A DNA stretch of 51,747 nucleotides from the NCBI RefSeq assembly GCF_001455965.1, contig NZ_LKKO01000043.1, positions 1 to 51,747 on the forward strand. Reading direction: 5' to 3'. Position numbers and translations under genes: made by a program. The notes below the pieces were generated by a model that was given only the letters and a program-made list of their open reading frames with translations, searched no databases and was not told the DNA's origin. The DNA is from Methylobacterium sp. GXS13. Its GTDB lineage: Bacteria; Pseudomonadota; Alphaproteobacteria; Rhizobiales; Beijerinckiaceae. Positions 7,502 through 15,892 of the stretch are shown in pieces; positions within the stretch are counted from its first letter, which is position 1, and each line of letters starts with the position of its first letter.

Positions 7502-9709
7502 ATGCTGAACGCCCGTCGACCGAACGCATCGCCTGTCCGACCCAGCCGCCGCGGCCTCCTGGCCGGTGCCGGCGCCATCGTGGTCGCCTTCCGGCTGGAC
7601 GCGAAACCCGCCCGGGCCGCCGCCGGCCCGGACCTCGCGAGCGTCAAGGCCCAGCCCAACGCCTTCGTGCGGATCGCCCCGGACGACACCGTCACGGTGG
7701 TGATCAAGCATCTCGACATGGGCCAGGGCAACACCACCGGGCTGGCCACGATCCTGGCCGACGAGCTCTGCGCCGACTGGAAGACGGTCCGCACCGAGTT
7801 CGCGCCCGCGGACGCGACGCTCTACAACAACAGCCTGATGGGCCCGATCCAAGGCACCGGCGGCTCCACCGCGGTGGCCAATTCCTGGTTCCAGCTGCGC
7901 AAGGCCGGCGCCGCCGCCCGGGAGATGCTGATGGCCGAGGCCGCCTTCCGCTGGAAGGTCCCGGTCTCGGAGATCACCGTCGCGGACGGCGTGGTGCGCC
8001 ACGCCGCGTCGGGCCGGCAGGCGCGGTTCGGCGAGCTCGCCGCCTCGGCCGCCTCCCTGCCGGTCCCGTCCGAGCCGCGGCTCAAGGACCCGAGCGAGTG
8101 GAAACTCATCGGCCAGACGGTGCCGCGCCTCGATTCCGTTGCCAAGACCAACGGCTCGGCGATCTACTCCCTCGACATCCGCCGCCCGAACCAGGTCACC
8201 GCCGTCGTCGCCCGCGCGCCGCGCTTCGGCGCCACCGTGAAGGGTTTCGACGCCGCCGCGGCCCGGACGGTCGCCGGTGTGCTCGATGTGGTCCAGGTCC
8301 CCACCGGCGTGGCCGTGATCGCCCGGGACACCTGGGCGGCCATGAAGGGCCGCGAGGCGCTGACCGTCACCTGGGACGACAGCACCGCCGAGACCCGCTC
8401 GTCCGAGGCGATCCTGGCCGAGTACCGCGAGCGCGCCAAGGGCCCCGGCCTCACCGCTTCGGAGCGCGGCGACCCGCAGGCGGCGCTCAAGGGCGCCGCC
8501 AAGGTGATCGAGGCCGAGTTCACCTTCCCGTACCTCGCCCACGCGGCGATGGAGCCCCTGAACGCCACGATCGAGCGGGCTGCCGACGGCGGCTACGACG
8601 TCTATGCCGGCTTCCAGTTCCAGACCGTGGAGCAGGCGACCATGGCAGCGATCCTCGGGGTGACGCCCGACCGGGTCCGGCTCCACAGCAACTGGGCCGG
8701 CGGCTCCTTCGGGCGCCGGGCGACGCCCACCGCCGACTACCTCGCGGAAGCCGCCACCGTGCTCAAGGCCTCCGGCGAGAAGGCCCCGGTCCACCTGGTC
8801 TGGACCCGCGAGGACGACATGGCCGGCGGCTATTACCGGCCGACCGTGCTGCACAAGGTCCGGGCCGGCATCGACGCCAAGGGCGCAGTGGTCGGCTGGG
8901 ACCACGTCATGGTCGGCAAGTCGATCATGATCGGCTCGCCCTTCGAGGCGATGATCGTCAAGAACGGCATCGACTCGACCACCGTCGAGGGCGCCTCCGA
9001 CACGCCCTACGCGCTGCCGGCCTACCGCTTCGGCGTCCATAACGGCCGCGAGGGCGTGCCGGTCCTGTGGTGGCGCTCGGTCGGCCACACCCACACGGCG
9101 CACGTGATGGAGGTGATGATCGACGAGCTGGCCCATGCCGCCGACGTCGATCCGGTGGCCTACCGGCTGTCGCTGCTCGCGCAGGCGCCGCGCCTCTCCG
9201 GCGTGCTGAAGCTCGCCGCCGACAAGGCCGGCTGGTCGGCCAAGGCGCAGAACAAGCCGCAGGAGAAGGGCCGCGGGCTCGGCGTCGCGGTCCACGAATC
9301 CTTCGGCTCCTACGTCGCCATGGTGGCCGACGTCACAGCACAGGATTCCGGGATCCGGGTGAACCGGATCGTGGCGGCGGTGGATGTCGGCATCCCGGTC
9401 AACCCGGACGTGATCCGCGCCCAGGTCGAGGGGGCGGTCGGCTTCGCCCTCTCGGCGGTGCTGCGCAACCGCATCACCCTCAAGGACGGGCAGGTGCAGG
9501 AGCACAATTTCGACGCCTACGAACCGACCCGGATGAGCGAGATGCCGAAGGTCGAGGTGCATATCGTGCCGAGCCAGGCGGCGCCGACCGGGATCGGCGA
9601 GCCCGGCGTTCCGGTGCTCGCCCCGGCCATCGCCAACGCGGTGTTCTCCGCCACCGGCCAGCGCCTGCGCGCCCTGCCCCTCGACCTCTCCGGCGTGAAG
9701 GGCGCGTGA
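7502..9709 (+). CDS. iorB: Molybdopterin-binding subunit, isoquinoline 1-oxidoreductase/aldehyde oxidase type (IorB-like)
   Basis: The large catalytic subunit, 735 residues, binding the molybdenum cytosine-dinucleotide-type cofactor. It begins with a probable Tat signal (SRRGLLAGAGAIVVAF, cleavage near ARAAAG), so the enzyme should act in the periplasm. Typical segments are HLDMGQGNTTGLATILADEL and GGSFGRRATP, and the catalytic glutamate of the family is in GIGEPGVP (about E700). There is no FAD-binding middle subunit in the operon, which matches the two-subunit Ior/aldehyde-oxidase branch that passes electrons to a cytochrome c. The substrate could be an N-heterocycle or an aldehyde; sequence alone does not decide. 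Confidence 0.9.
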   Translation: MLNARRPNASPVRPSRRGLLAGAGAIVVAFRLDAKPARAAAGPDLASVKAQPNAFVRIAPDDTVTVVIKHLDMGQGNTTGLATILADELCADWKTVRTEFAPADATLYNNSLMGPIQGTGGSTAVANSWFQLRKAGAAAREMLMAEAAFRWKVPVSEITVADGVVRHAASGRQARFGELAASAASLPVPSEPRLKDPSEWKLIGQTVPRLDSVAKTNGSAIYSLDIRRPNQVTAVVARAPRFGATVKGFDAAAARTVAGVLDVVQVPTGVAVIARDTWAAMKGREALTVTWDDSTAETRSSEAILAEYRERAKGPGLTASERGDPQAALKGAAKVIEAEFTFPYLAHAAMEPLNATIERAADGGYDVYAGFQFQTVEQATMAAILGVTPDRVRLHSNWAGGSFGRRATPTADYLAEAATVLKASGEKAPVHLVWTREDDMAGGYYRPTVLHKVRAGIDAKGAVVGWDHVMVGKSIMIGSPFEAMIVKNGIDSTTVEGASDTPYALPAYRFGVHNGREGVPVLWWRSVGHTHTAHVMEVMIDELAHAADVDPVAYRLSLLAQAPRLSGVLKLAADKAGWSAKAQNKPQEKGRGLGVAVHESFGSYVAMVADVTAQDSGIRVNRIVAAVDVGIPVNPDVIRAQVEGAVGFALSAVLRNRITLKDGQVQEHNFDAYEPTRMSEMPKVEVHIVPSQAAPTGIGEPGVPVLAPAIANAVFSATGQRLRALPLDLSGVKGA

Positions 9710-9787
9710 CGAATCGCACGCCGCGCCGGTCTACGCCGGCGTAGGACTGAGGGGCCTTCCCCCCAAGGCAAGAGACCCGACTGACGA

Positions 9788-9818
9788 CGGCGCGGCGCGA
9801 CACCGCGCCGTTTTTTTT
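9788..9818 (+). terminator. Rho-independent terminator after iorB
   Basis: A perfect stem CGGCGCGG/CCGCGCCG with a seven-base loop is followed by eight T. It is the most canonical intrinsic terminator in the window, about 80 bp after the iorB stop. It also argues against the upstream TTG start (9817) of the next gene. Confidence 0.93.
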
Positions 9819-9852
9819 GGTTTCTGCGCGGCCGCTCGCCATCTTGGAGTCG

Positions 9853-10479
9853 ATGCCCGCACCCGTCCCGTTCGAAGACACCGCCACCCGCGGACGAGCC
9901 GGTCGCCTCTGCCGGGACAGCCCGCTCTACGGGCCGCCCCTGCCCCAGGAGCCGCGGCCGATCGTGCAGGGCAGCACCGGCGCGCGGCTCTGCGTGGCGA
10001 GCCAGGCCCCCGGGACGCGGGCCCATCGCACCGGCCTGCCGTTCACCGATCCGTCGGGCGTGCGGCTGCGGAGCTGGCTCGGCCTCGACGAGGCGCGGTT
10101 CTACGACCCCGCTCAGGTGGCGATCGTCCCGATGGGCTCCTGCTTCCCCGGTCTCGACCCCAAGGGCGGCGACCGGCCGCCGCGCCGGGAATGCGCCGAG
10201 CGCTGGCGCGCCGAGCTGTTTTCCGGCCTGCCGAACCTCGATCTCATCCTGGTGATCGGCCAGTACGCGCAGGCCTGGCATCTGGGCCGGATGGAGGACG
10301 GCCTGACCGGCACCGTGCGGCGCTGGCGCGCGATCCTGGCCGAGCCCCGCCGCCCCCGGCTCCTGCCCCTGCCCCACCCGTCCTGGCGCAACAACGGCTG
10401 GCTGAAGCGCGAGCCCTGGTTCGAGGCGGAGTTGCTGCCGGTGCTGAAGGCGGAGGTGGCACGGGTGCTGGGTGCCTAA
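9853..10479 (+). CDS. Uracil-DNA glycosylase superfamily protein of uncharacterised subgroup
   Basis: A 208-residue protein of the UDG fold. The first active-site motif reads VASQAPGTRAHRTGLPFTDPSG and the second is PHPSWRNNGW near the C terminus, the places where family-4/5-like UDGs have their water-activating and DNA-inserting residues. It lacks the four iron-sulfur cysteines of thermophile family 4/5 enzymes. The subgroup looks like the UDG-like proteins with no assigned activity, so base excision is only possible, not shown. The ATG at 9853 was chosen because the alternative TTG at 9817 overlaps the preceding terminator. Confidence 0.82.
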   Translation: MPAPVPFEDTATRGRAGRLCRDSPLYGPPLPQEPRPIVQGSTGARLCVASQAPGTRAHRTGLPFTDPSGVRLRSWLGLDEARFYDPAQVAIVPMGSCFPGLDPKGGDRPPRRECAERWRAELFSGLPNLDLILVIGQYAQAWHLGRMEDGLTGTVRRWRAILAEPRRPRLLPLPHPSWRNNGWLKREPWFEAELLPVLKAEVARVLGA

Positions 10480-10532
10480 ATCCAGCTGCGGATTTCGCCG
10501 AGCTGCCGCTTCCGGTCCCAGGGTTTGGGTCT

Positions 10533-10820
10533 ATGCTGCGGTTCGTGAAGTTCATCGCGCAGGAACCGAAACGGTCGGCGAACATCGCCAAGCACGGATT
10601 CGATCCGGCCCAGTTCGAGGAGGCCTTCAGCTTCGACCGTTACGCAACTGCCCCGACCAAGCCGAGCCGCACCGGCCGTGCGCGTTTCCTGCTCATCGGG
10701 ACTTGGTTCGGCGAGGCCGTGGTTGTCGTGATCGTCTCGCCGCTGGGGACCGAAGCCTTCGACGTCGTGAGTGTCCGCCGCGCCAACCGGACGGAAAGAT
10801 CCCGCTATGAAGCCCTCTGA
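10533..10820 (+). CDS. brnT: BrnT family toxin
   Basis: A 95-residue ribonuclease toxin of the BrnT family (RelE-like fold). The family signature is visible: KRSANIAKHGFDPAQFEEAF near the N terminus and a C-terminal DVVSVRRANRTERSRYEAL. The start is the internal ATG at 10533, which gives the usual length. The stop overlaps the antitoxin start, the standard brnT-brnA order. Transcription is probably autorepressed by the BrnTA complex, as known for this family. Confidence 0.88.
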   Translation: MLRFVKFIAQEPKRSANIAKHGFDPAQFEEAFSFDRYATAPTKPSRTGRARFLLIGTWFGEAVVVVIVSPLGTEAFDVVSVRRANRTERSRYEAL

Positions 10821-11145
10821 CCACGCCCCCGGCTATGTCCCGAACGCGGCCTATTCGCAGGCAGATTGGGACGTGGTGTCCGACAATCCCGAATTGACGA
10901 CCGAACAGCTGGCCCAGATGCGGCTCGGCTCCGAAGGTCTGCCGCCGGACCTCGCGGCCGCCCTGGACCAGCGCGGCCGGCGCCCCGCGAAGGCGCAGGG
11001 CGTCCCCGTCTCGCTGAACGTCGATCCCGACGTGCTCGCCGCCTACCAGGCCGGCGTCGCCGGCTGGCAGGCGCGCATGAACGCGGCCCTGGCCGAGGGC
11101 ATCGCGCGCGGCAAGCTGCGCACCAAGGCCGTCAAGCGCGGCTGA
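10807..11145 (+). CDS. brnA: BrnA family antitoxin
   Basis: A 112-residue antitoxin that should bind BrnT and the operon promoter. The C-terminal half holds the BrnA ribbon-helix-helix-like signature VSLNVDPDVLAAYQAGVAGWQARMNAALAEGIARGKL. The start at ATG 10807 overlaps the end of brnT by 14 bases in another frame, typical of translational coupling. The N-terminal 60 residues (PNAAYSQADWDVVSDNPELTTEQLAQMR) are the variable toxin-binding part. Confidence 0.9.
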   Translation: MKPSDHAPGYVPNAAYSQADWDVVSDNPELTTEQLAQMRLGSEGLPPDLAAALDQRGRRPAKAQGVPVSLNVDPDVLAAYQAGVAGWQARMNAALAEGIARGKLRTKAVKRG

Positions 11146-11214
11146 TCGGCTCCGGTCCTGATTGACAGGGATCGCCGCGGCATGGTCGGTGCCGCTAGCC
11201 TGAAGGACGACTCG

Positions 11215-11907
11215 ATGACCGTGCGTGCCGACCCCCGCGACCGCCTGATTGTGGCCCTCGATCTCCCGAGCGTGCCCGAGGCCGAAGCGCTGATCGACCG
11301 GATCGGCGATGCCGCGACCTTCTACAAGATCGGCTACCGGCTGGGCTATGCGGGCGGGCTGGCGCTGGCCGAGCGGCTGGCGGCGCGGGGCCTCAAGATC
11401 TTCCTCGACCTGAAGCTCCACGACATCGGCAACACCGTCGAGGAGGGCGTGCGCTCGGCCTCGGGCCTGGGCGCCACCTTCCTGACCGTGCACGCCTATC
11501 CGCAGACCATGCGGGCGGCTCTGCGCGGGCGGGGCGAGGGCCTCAAGATCCTGGCCGTGACGGTGCTCACCTCCTACGACGACGCCGACGCCGCGGAGGC
11601 CGGCTACGGCCTGCCGGTGGCCGAGCTGGTCGCCAAGCGCGCCGCCCAAGCCGCGGAGATCGGCGTCGACGGCTTGGTCTGCTCGGCCGCCGAAGCGACC
11701 TCGGTCCGGCGCATCGTCGGGCCGGACCGGCTGATCGTCACCCCGGGTATCCGCCCGGCGGGCGCCGAGGCCGGCGACCAGAAGCGCGTGATGACCCCCG
11801 GGGACGCCCGCAAGGCCGGGATCGATCACGTGGTGGTCGGGCGCCCGATCACCGGCGCTGCCGACCCGCGCGCGGTCGCCCAGGCGATCGTCGCCGAACT
11901 GGCCTGA
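11215..11907 (+). CDS. pyrF: Orotidine-5'-phosphate decarboxylase
   Basis: Last step of de novo UMP synthesis: decarboxylates OMP to UMP in the cytoplasm. At 230 residues it is the normal length of the short bacterial form. The catalytic DxKxxD signature is [12 protein letters not shown] (D65, K67, D70), with LIVALDLPS at the first strand and VTPGIRP plus VVVGRPIT at the phosphate-binding end. The ATG at 11215 is chosen over an upstream in-frame start because it precedes the conserved region by the usual distance. It is followed 62 bp later by a DUF1330 gene on the same strand. Confidence 0.96.
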   Translation: MTVRADPRDRLIVALDLPSVPEAEALIDRIGDAATFYKIGYRLGYAGGLALAERLAARGLKIFLDLKLHDIGNTVEEGVRSASGLGATFLTVHAYPQTMRAALRGRGEGLKILAVTVLTSYDDADAAEAGYGLPVAELVAKRAAQAAEIGVDGLVCSAAEATSVRRIVGPDRLIVTPGIRPAGAEAGDQKRVMTPGDARKAGIDHVVVGRPITGAADPRAVAQAIVAELA

Positions 11908-11915
11908 TCCCCGGC

Positions 11916-11930
11916 ATTGCCTTCGGGCAA
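11916..11930 (+). terminator. Small UUCG-capped hairpin after pyrF
   Basis: A short stem TTGCC/GGCAA capped by TTCG begins nine bases after the pyrF stop. There is no T run, so it is a weak or non-canonical terminator, or only an RNA end protector. Confidence 0.4.
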
Positions 11931-11969
11931 CCGGAATCCATCTCAACTTCGCAACCGATGAGGCGCAGG

Positions 11970-12314
11970 ATGGCGAAGGGCTACTGGATCGGGCGGGTCG
12001 ATGTCCGCGACGCGGAGGCCTACAAGGATTACGTGGCCGCCAACGGCATGGCCTTCGCCAAGCATGGCGGGCGCTTCCTGGTGCGCGGCGGCGCCTTCGA
12101 GGCGGTGATGGGCCAGCCCCGGTCCCGCAACGTGGTGATCGAGTTCCCGAGCTACGCCGACGCCCTCGCCTGCTGGAATTCCGACCTCTACCAGGCGGCC
12201 AAGGCCAAGCAGCGCGGCGGAGTCGATGCCGAGATTTTGGTGATCGAGGGCTATGACGGCCCGCAGCCGAGCGTGTCCGAGCCCACGCCGGAAGCCGGAC
12301 GGGCCTCCGAATAG
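11970..12314 (+). CDS. DUF1330 domain-containing protein
   Basis: A 114-residue dimeric alpha-beta barrel-type protein of the DUF1330 family: MAKGYWIGRVDVRDAEAYKDYV, HGGRFLVRGG and VIEFPSYADALACWNSDLYQAAK are the family's conserved blocks. The ATG at 11970 gives the usual beginning; an in-frame ATG at 11958 is possible. No enzymatic role is established for the family. It sits on the same strand as pyrF and could be its co-transcribed partner. The last 15 residues are a low-complexity tail. Confidence 0.9.
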   Translation: MAKGYWIGRVDVRDAEAYKDYVAANGMAFAKHGGRFLVRGGAFEAVMGQPRSRNVVIEFPSYADALACWNSDLYQAAKAKQRGGVDAEILVIEGYDGPQPSVSEPTPEAGRASE

Positions 12315-12373
12315 GGTTTTCGGCCCCGGGCCTCGAAGCTGGTCTTTGTCTGACTGAGGCCGTGTGAGGCGTC

Positions 12374-13021
12374 CTACGCCGATCCATCCTGGGGGGCGGT
12401 CCGCCCCGTCGGCGCGAGGCCCCGCAGCAGGAACGCGGTCATGGCCTCGAGCGAGGGCACCGGCTGGAGCGCGGTTTGTCCGACCAGCAGCGGATGCGTG
12501 TAGCGGGCGATGCCGGCATGGATGCAGGCGGCCGCTTCCGCCGGGTCGGCGGCCTCGAACTCGCCCAGGTCCACGCCCTCGCGGATGATGCGCTCGAACC
12601 CGGCGGTGACCCGGGCGATGTGGTGGCGGCAGACCTCCCAGCTCTCGCCCATGGCCGCCTCGACCATCTCGTGCAGCCGGGGAAATTCCTGGCAGCGCCG
12701 GGTGCAGTCGCGGTGCAGCAGGTCGATCGCCGCCACCAGCCGCTCGGTGGCGCTGAGGCCGGGCCGGGCCGCGACTTCCGAGACCAGGGCCTCGATCTCG
12801 CCGATCAGCCGCTCCAGCACCGCCTCGTTGATCGCCTTCTTCGACTCGAAGAACCGGTAGACGTTGGCCGGGCTCATCTTCAGCGTCCGGGCGATGTCCG
12901 CCACGGTGGTCTTCTGGTAGCCGATCTCGCGAAAATACGCCGCCGCCGTCGCCAGGATCCGGCAGCGGGTGGTGGGCGCGCTCTCCTCTGCGAGCAGGGG
13001 GGTCGGGGCATCCAGGGACAT
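12374..13021 (-). CDS. TetR/AcrR family transcriptional regulator
   Basis: A 215-residue TetR-type repressor. The DNA-binding helix-turn-helix is at residues about 18-64 (RILATAAAYFREIGYQKTTVADIARTLKMSPANVYRFFESKKAI). The C-terminal half is a helical ligand domain. It is divergent from a short-chain dehydrogenase with about 160 bp between the starts, so that dehydrogenase is a likely target. The ligand is unknown. Confidence 0.92.
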   Translation of the reverse strand: MSLDAPTPLLAEESAPTTRCRILATAAAYFREIGYQKTTVADIARTLKMSPANVYRFFESKKAINEAVLERLIGEIEALVSEVAARPGLSATERLVAAIDLLHRDCTRRCQEFPRLHEMVEAAMGESWEVCRHHIARVTAGFERIIREGVDLGEFEAADPAEAAACIHAGIARYTHPLLVGQTALQPVPSLEAMTAFLLRGLAPTGRTAPQDGSA

Positions 13022-13181
13022 GCACCCTCAGTAGGGCACGGGCGCGGCGGGCGTCAAAGACCCTGGCTCGAGCCCTTGCGGAGGCGGAACGGCCTGCGGC
13101 GGGTCGGCGCGTGCGGAACCGTCCCCGGCCGCACCGATTGCCCCGGCATCCGGCCGTCTCCGAAGGCGGCGAGCGAGCGAG

Positions 13182-13961
13182 ATGCGCAGAATGAACCTGA
13201 CCGACAAACGAGCCCTGATCACCGGAGCCGATTCCGGCATCGGGCAGGCGACCGCGGAGCTGTTCGCCCGCGAGGGCGCGGACGTGGCGATCACCTACCA
13301 CTCCGACGAGACCGGCATCCGCGAGACCGCCGCCCGGGTCGAGGCGGCCGGCCGCCGCGCCCTGGTGCTGCAGCTCGATATCGGCGATGCCGCCGCGGTG
13401 AACGCCGCCTACGATCGCATCGGCAGCGAGCTGGGCGGCCTCGACATCCTGGTGGCCAATGCCGGCCAGGCGATGAGCGGCATGCCGGTGGCCGAGATGG
13501 ACGACTCGGTGCTGGAGCGGATCCTGCGGGTGAACCTGATGGGCCCGCTGTTCTGCGCGCGCCCGTTCATCGGGATGCGTCGCGCGGAGGGCGGCGGCGG
13601 CAAGATCGTGTTCGTCTCCTCCGTGGCCCAGCATCTGCCGACCCCCGAGAGCGCCCCCTACGGCATGTCGAAGGCCGGGCTCGGCTCCCTGTGCCGGAGC
13701 CTGTCGCGGGAGCTCGCCGAGGACCGGATCAACGTCAACAACGTCGCCCCCGGCCTGATCGAAACCCCGATGACCGCCGACCGCTTCGAGAAGACCGAGG
13801 TGCTCGATCAGTCCCTGGAGCGGATCCCGTGGCACCGCGCCGGTCAGCCGGACGAGATCGCCAAGGCGATCCTCTATCTCGCCTCCGGCGCGTCCGACTA
13901 CGTCACCGGCCACACGCTGGTGGTGGATGGCGGCCTGACGATGCAGTGGGGCGGCGCCTGA
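13182..13961 (+). CDS. SDR family oxidoreductase, glucose 1-dehydrogenase-like
   Basis: A 259-residue classical short-chain dehydrogenase. It has the cofactor motif TGADSGIG (residues 14-21), VANAG (91-95) and the catalytic set S147, Y160, K164 (YGMSK). The C-terminal GHTLVVDGGLTMQ is typical of the glucose 1-dehydrogenase/FabG-like group. The substrate cannot be assigned. An alternative start is the ATG three codons in (13191). The divergent TetR gene is a probable regulator, and a strong hairpin follows the stop. Confidence 0.9.
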   Translation: MRRMNLTDKRALITGADSGIGQATAELFAREGADVAITYHSDETGIRETAARVEAAGRRALVLQLDIGDAAAVNAAYDRIGSELGGLDILVANAGQAMSGMPVAEMDDSVLERILRVNLMGPLFCARPFIGMRRAEGGGGKIVFVSSVAQHLPTPESAPYGMSKAGLGSLCRSLSRELAEDRINVNNVAPGLIETPMTADRFEKTEVLDQSLERIPWHRAGQPDEIAKAILYLASGASDYVTGHTLVVDGGLTMQWGGA

Positions 13962-13969
13962 AACGGCGG

Positions 13970-13997
13970 CGGGCGCCGGGTTTCTACCCGGCGCCCG
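13970..13997 (+). terminator. Hairpin after the SDR gene
   Basis: A perfect 12-bp stem CGGGCGCCGGGT/ACCCGGCGCCCG with a four-base loop begins nine bases after the stop. It has no T run, so termination may rely on the neighbouring element as well. Confidence 0.65.
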
Positions 13998-14017
13998 TCG
14001 CTGACCTCAACGCGTCG

Positions 14018-14052
14018 AAAAAAAGGCCCGCCGGCAGGGTGCCGGTCGGGCC
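14018..14052 (-). terminator. Rho-independent terminator of the 65-residue protein gene
   Basis: Read on the minus strand, a stem GGCCCGACCGGCA/TGCCGGCGGGCC with a three-base loop is followed by seven T. It ends transcripts of the small gene to its right and supports that gene being real. Confidence 0.9.
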
Positions 14053-14067
14053 GATACCGATCGTGGG

Positions 14068-14265
14068 CTATGAGCCGAACTGCGAGCCGAGCTGCTCCAG
14101 ATACTCGGCGAGATCGAGGCCGCCGACGCGCTTGCCGTAATCGAAGCGCATGCCCTGCTGGATGTCGATGCTGGCATCGCGCGTGGTCAGGGTGAACGGC
14201 CGAACGCACACCCAGGCCCCGTCGCGGCGATGCTCAAAGTAGCCGAGGATCTCGTGCTTGGCCAT
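14068..14265 (-). CDS. Hypothetical protein, 65 residues
   Basis: I do not recognise a family. The protein starts MAKHEILGYFEHRRDGAWVCV and has the pattern of a small beta-rich cytoplasmic protein with a conserved-looking YFEHR...GAWVCVRPF block and a C-terminal LAEYLEQLGSQFGS helix. A purine-rich ribosome binding site (AGGGCAGGAC) precedes the ATG and a canonical terminator follows the stop, so it is a genuine single-gene unit. There is no signal peptide or membrane segment. Confidence 0.78.
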   Translation of the reverse strand: MAKHEILGYFEHRRDGAWVCVRPFTLTTRDASIDIQQGMRFDYGKRVGGLDLAEYLEQLGSQFGS

Positions 14266-14462
14266 GTCCTGCCCTCTGGAAAGTGTTCGAGGACATAACG
14301 GTCAGGCTGCCGTTCGGTTCGCAGGGGCAGGACTGTTTTTCACGCGTGATCCGGTGCGGATCGCGTATTCGTGCTCTGAACCTCGCCCGGCCCGTCTCCG
14401 TAGAGCTTGACTATAACAGGTCAAGGCGGCGCGCAGCCGCTCGCTTACCATCCGCGCGTTTT

Positions 14463-14507
14463 GGGTCCCGGAGCAGTGGTGTATCCGCTCCCCGCCGGCC
14501 GGGACCC
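14463..14507 (-). terminator. Nested hairpin downstream of the DUF892 gene
   Basis: Outer arms GGGTCCCGG (14463-14471) and CCGGGACCC (14499-14507) enclose a second small stem (GAGC/GCTC). It begins seven bases beyond the DUF892 stop on the minus strand. There is no T run, so this is a likely but non-canonical terminator. Confidence 0.55.
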
Positions 14508-14513
14508 GTTGCC

Positions 14514-15023
14514 TCAGCGGTCGGCCTTCTCGCCGGCCGCGGTCAGCGCGAGGTAGCGCTCGGTCGTCGGCTTGATCAGCGCGCGCACCGCCTCCGCCAT
14601 GCCCTGCTCCTCCTTGAGAGATTGCTGGAAGCCGGTCCGGTGGCCCTGCTGACCGGCCGCGTCGGCGATCGTGAGCAGCGACTCGTAGGCCGCGATCTCG
14701 AAATTCTCGAAGGCGTGGTTGGCGTAGGTGTTCTTCAGGATCTCGTCCTGGGCCGGCGTATGGCCCAGCGCCATCATGTTTCCGACGAAGCCCAGGAACC
14801 CTTCCTTGAGCGCCGACGGCCCGTCGCCCAGGCTCTGCAGGGCTTCCTCCAGGCGCTGGCGCTGGCCGTGGGTCTCGCCGATATGCCGGCGGAGGGCCTG
14901 CTCCATCTCCGGGTAGTGCTCCAGGCGCTCCACCTGCCGCTCCATGATCTGCAAGGCCTGCATCTCGACGGCGTGGGTGTTCTTCAGGGCCGTGACGTAG
15001 ATCGAACGTGCGTCCAAGGTCAT
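14514..15023 (-). CDS. Ferritin-like DUF892 (YciE/YciF) protein
   Basis: A 169-residue four-helix-bundle protein of the YciE/YciF family. The start MTLDARSIYVTALKNTHAVEMQALQIM, the HIGETHGQRQRLEEAL helix with its Glu/His pair, and ANHAFENFEIAAYESLL (second metal-ligand helix) fit the ferritin-like fold with a possible di-metal site. The ATG at 15023 was chosen over the longer frame because the extra upstream residues are Pro/Arg/Gly-rich and overlap the neighbouring gene. Family members are linked to osmotic, desiccation and oxidative stress. Confidence 0.88.
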   Translation of the reverse strand: MTLDARSIYVTALKNTHAVEMQALQIMERQVERLEHYPEMEQALRRHIGETHGQRQRLEEALQSLGDGPSALKEGFLGFVGNMMALGHTPAQDEILKNTYANHAFENFEIAAYESLLTIADAAGQQGHRTGFQQSLKEEQGMAEAVRALIKPTTERYLALTAAGEKADR

Positions 15024-15112
15024 GCTGCTGGCTCGCGATTGGGGTGGATCGTGGCGATCCGGTCGCCAGGGCAACCCCGTATGCGCACGGCCAAGTTCCG
15101 GCCCAGGCTGCC

Positions 15113-15742
15113 CTATGGCAGCCCCTCCTCCTGCAACGCCGTCCGCACCGCCGGACGCCCGCGCACCCGGCCGTACCAGGACTGGAGGTTGTGCAGGTGG
15201 TCGAAGTGGATATCGGCCCGGTAATAGGAGGTCAGCCACGGGGCCTGTCCCCAGCCGGTGAGCGCGAACAGGTAGGCGTCGGCCACCGTGAAGGTGTCGC
15301 CCAGGAGGAAGTCGTGCGCGGCGAGCTGCGCGTCGATCCAGGCATAGCGCGCCGCGAGCTTCGGCTTGGCGGTCTCGACCCAGCGCCCCGCCAGCCGGGC
15401 GTAGAGCAGGGGAACGAAGCCCTTGTGGATCTCGGACGAGAGGAATCCGAGCATCTCCTGGAGGCGGTAGCGATCGACGCTTCCGTTCGGCGGGGCGAGA
15501 CCCGCGTCCGGCTTCAAGTCGGCCAGATATTGCAGGATGGCGGGGCCCTCCCGCAGGACGGTGCCGTCGCCGAGATCGAGGGCCGGGACATAGCCGTGCG
15601 GATTGACGGCGACGTAATCCGCGCCCGCCTCCGTCCTGTGCGTCGCGGGATCGACGCGGCAGAATGTCAGATCGAGGTCGAGTTCACGGGCGATGATATG
15701 GGGCGCAAGCGAGCAGCTCGCGGGGATGCAATACAGTTTCAT
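15113..15742 (-). CDS. Glutathione S-transferase, beta-class-like
   Basis: A 209-residue GST. The N-terminal thioredoxin-like domain starts MKLYCIPASCSLAPHI with the Cys10 typical of beta-class bacterial enzymes, then NPHGYVPALDLGDGTVLREGPAILQYLAD (glutathione site); the C-terminal helical domain follows, with DTFTVADAYLFALTGWG. It conjugates or reduces electrophiles with glutathione in the cytoplasm. The ATG at 15742 gives the family start; the frame extends further without support. It is divergent from an HxlR regulator, the probable controller. Confidence 0.92.
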   Translation of the reverse strand: MKLYCIPASCSLAPHIIARELDLDLTFCRVDPATHRTEAGADYVAVNPHGYVPALDLGDGTVLREGPAILQYLADLKPDAGLAPPNGSVDRYRLQEMLGFLSSEIHKGFVPLLYARLAGRWVETAKPKLAARYAWIDAQLAAHDFLLGDTFTVADAYLFALTGWGQAPWLTSYYRADIHFDHLHNLQSWYGRVRGRPAVRTALQEEGLP

Positions 15743-15892
15743 AGACAATCTCTGAAGACGTGCGGTAACGTCGGTGCCGGTATCGGTGGTGTCCTGAATT
15801 TTACGTAGCGCAGTCGAGACGATGTTGGAAGAACGCAGTAGTTTTAGTGCAGGGAACAAGAATTATACTTTGGGACATGTGGGGCCCGGCCG

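Noticed and set aside
7313..9562. Long minus-strand open frame of 749 codons
   Set aside because: It is exactly antisense to the well-supported iorB gene, has the His/Gly/Asp/Arg-rich composition of a high-GC shadow frame, and matches no family.
9817..9852. TTG start extending the UDG-like protein by 12 residues
   Set aside because: The TTG overlaps the T run of the iorB terminator, and the extra residues precede no conserved sequence.
11162..11167. TTGACA as a -35 box for pyrF
   Set aside because: The hexamer is perfect but no acceptable -10 sequence lies 16-18 bases downstream, so it is probably chance.
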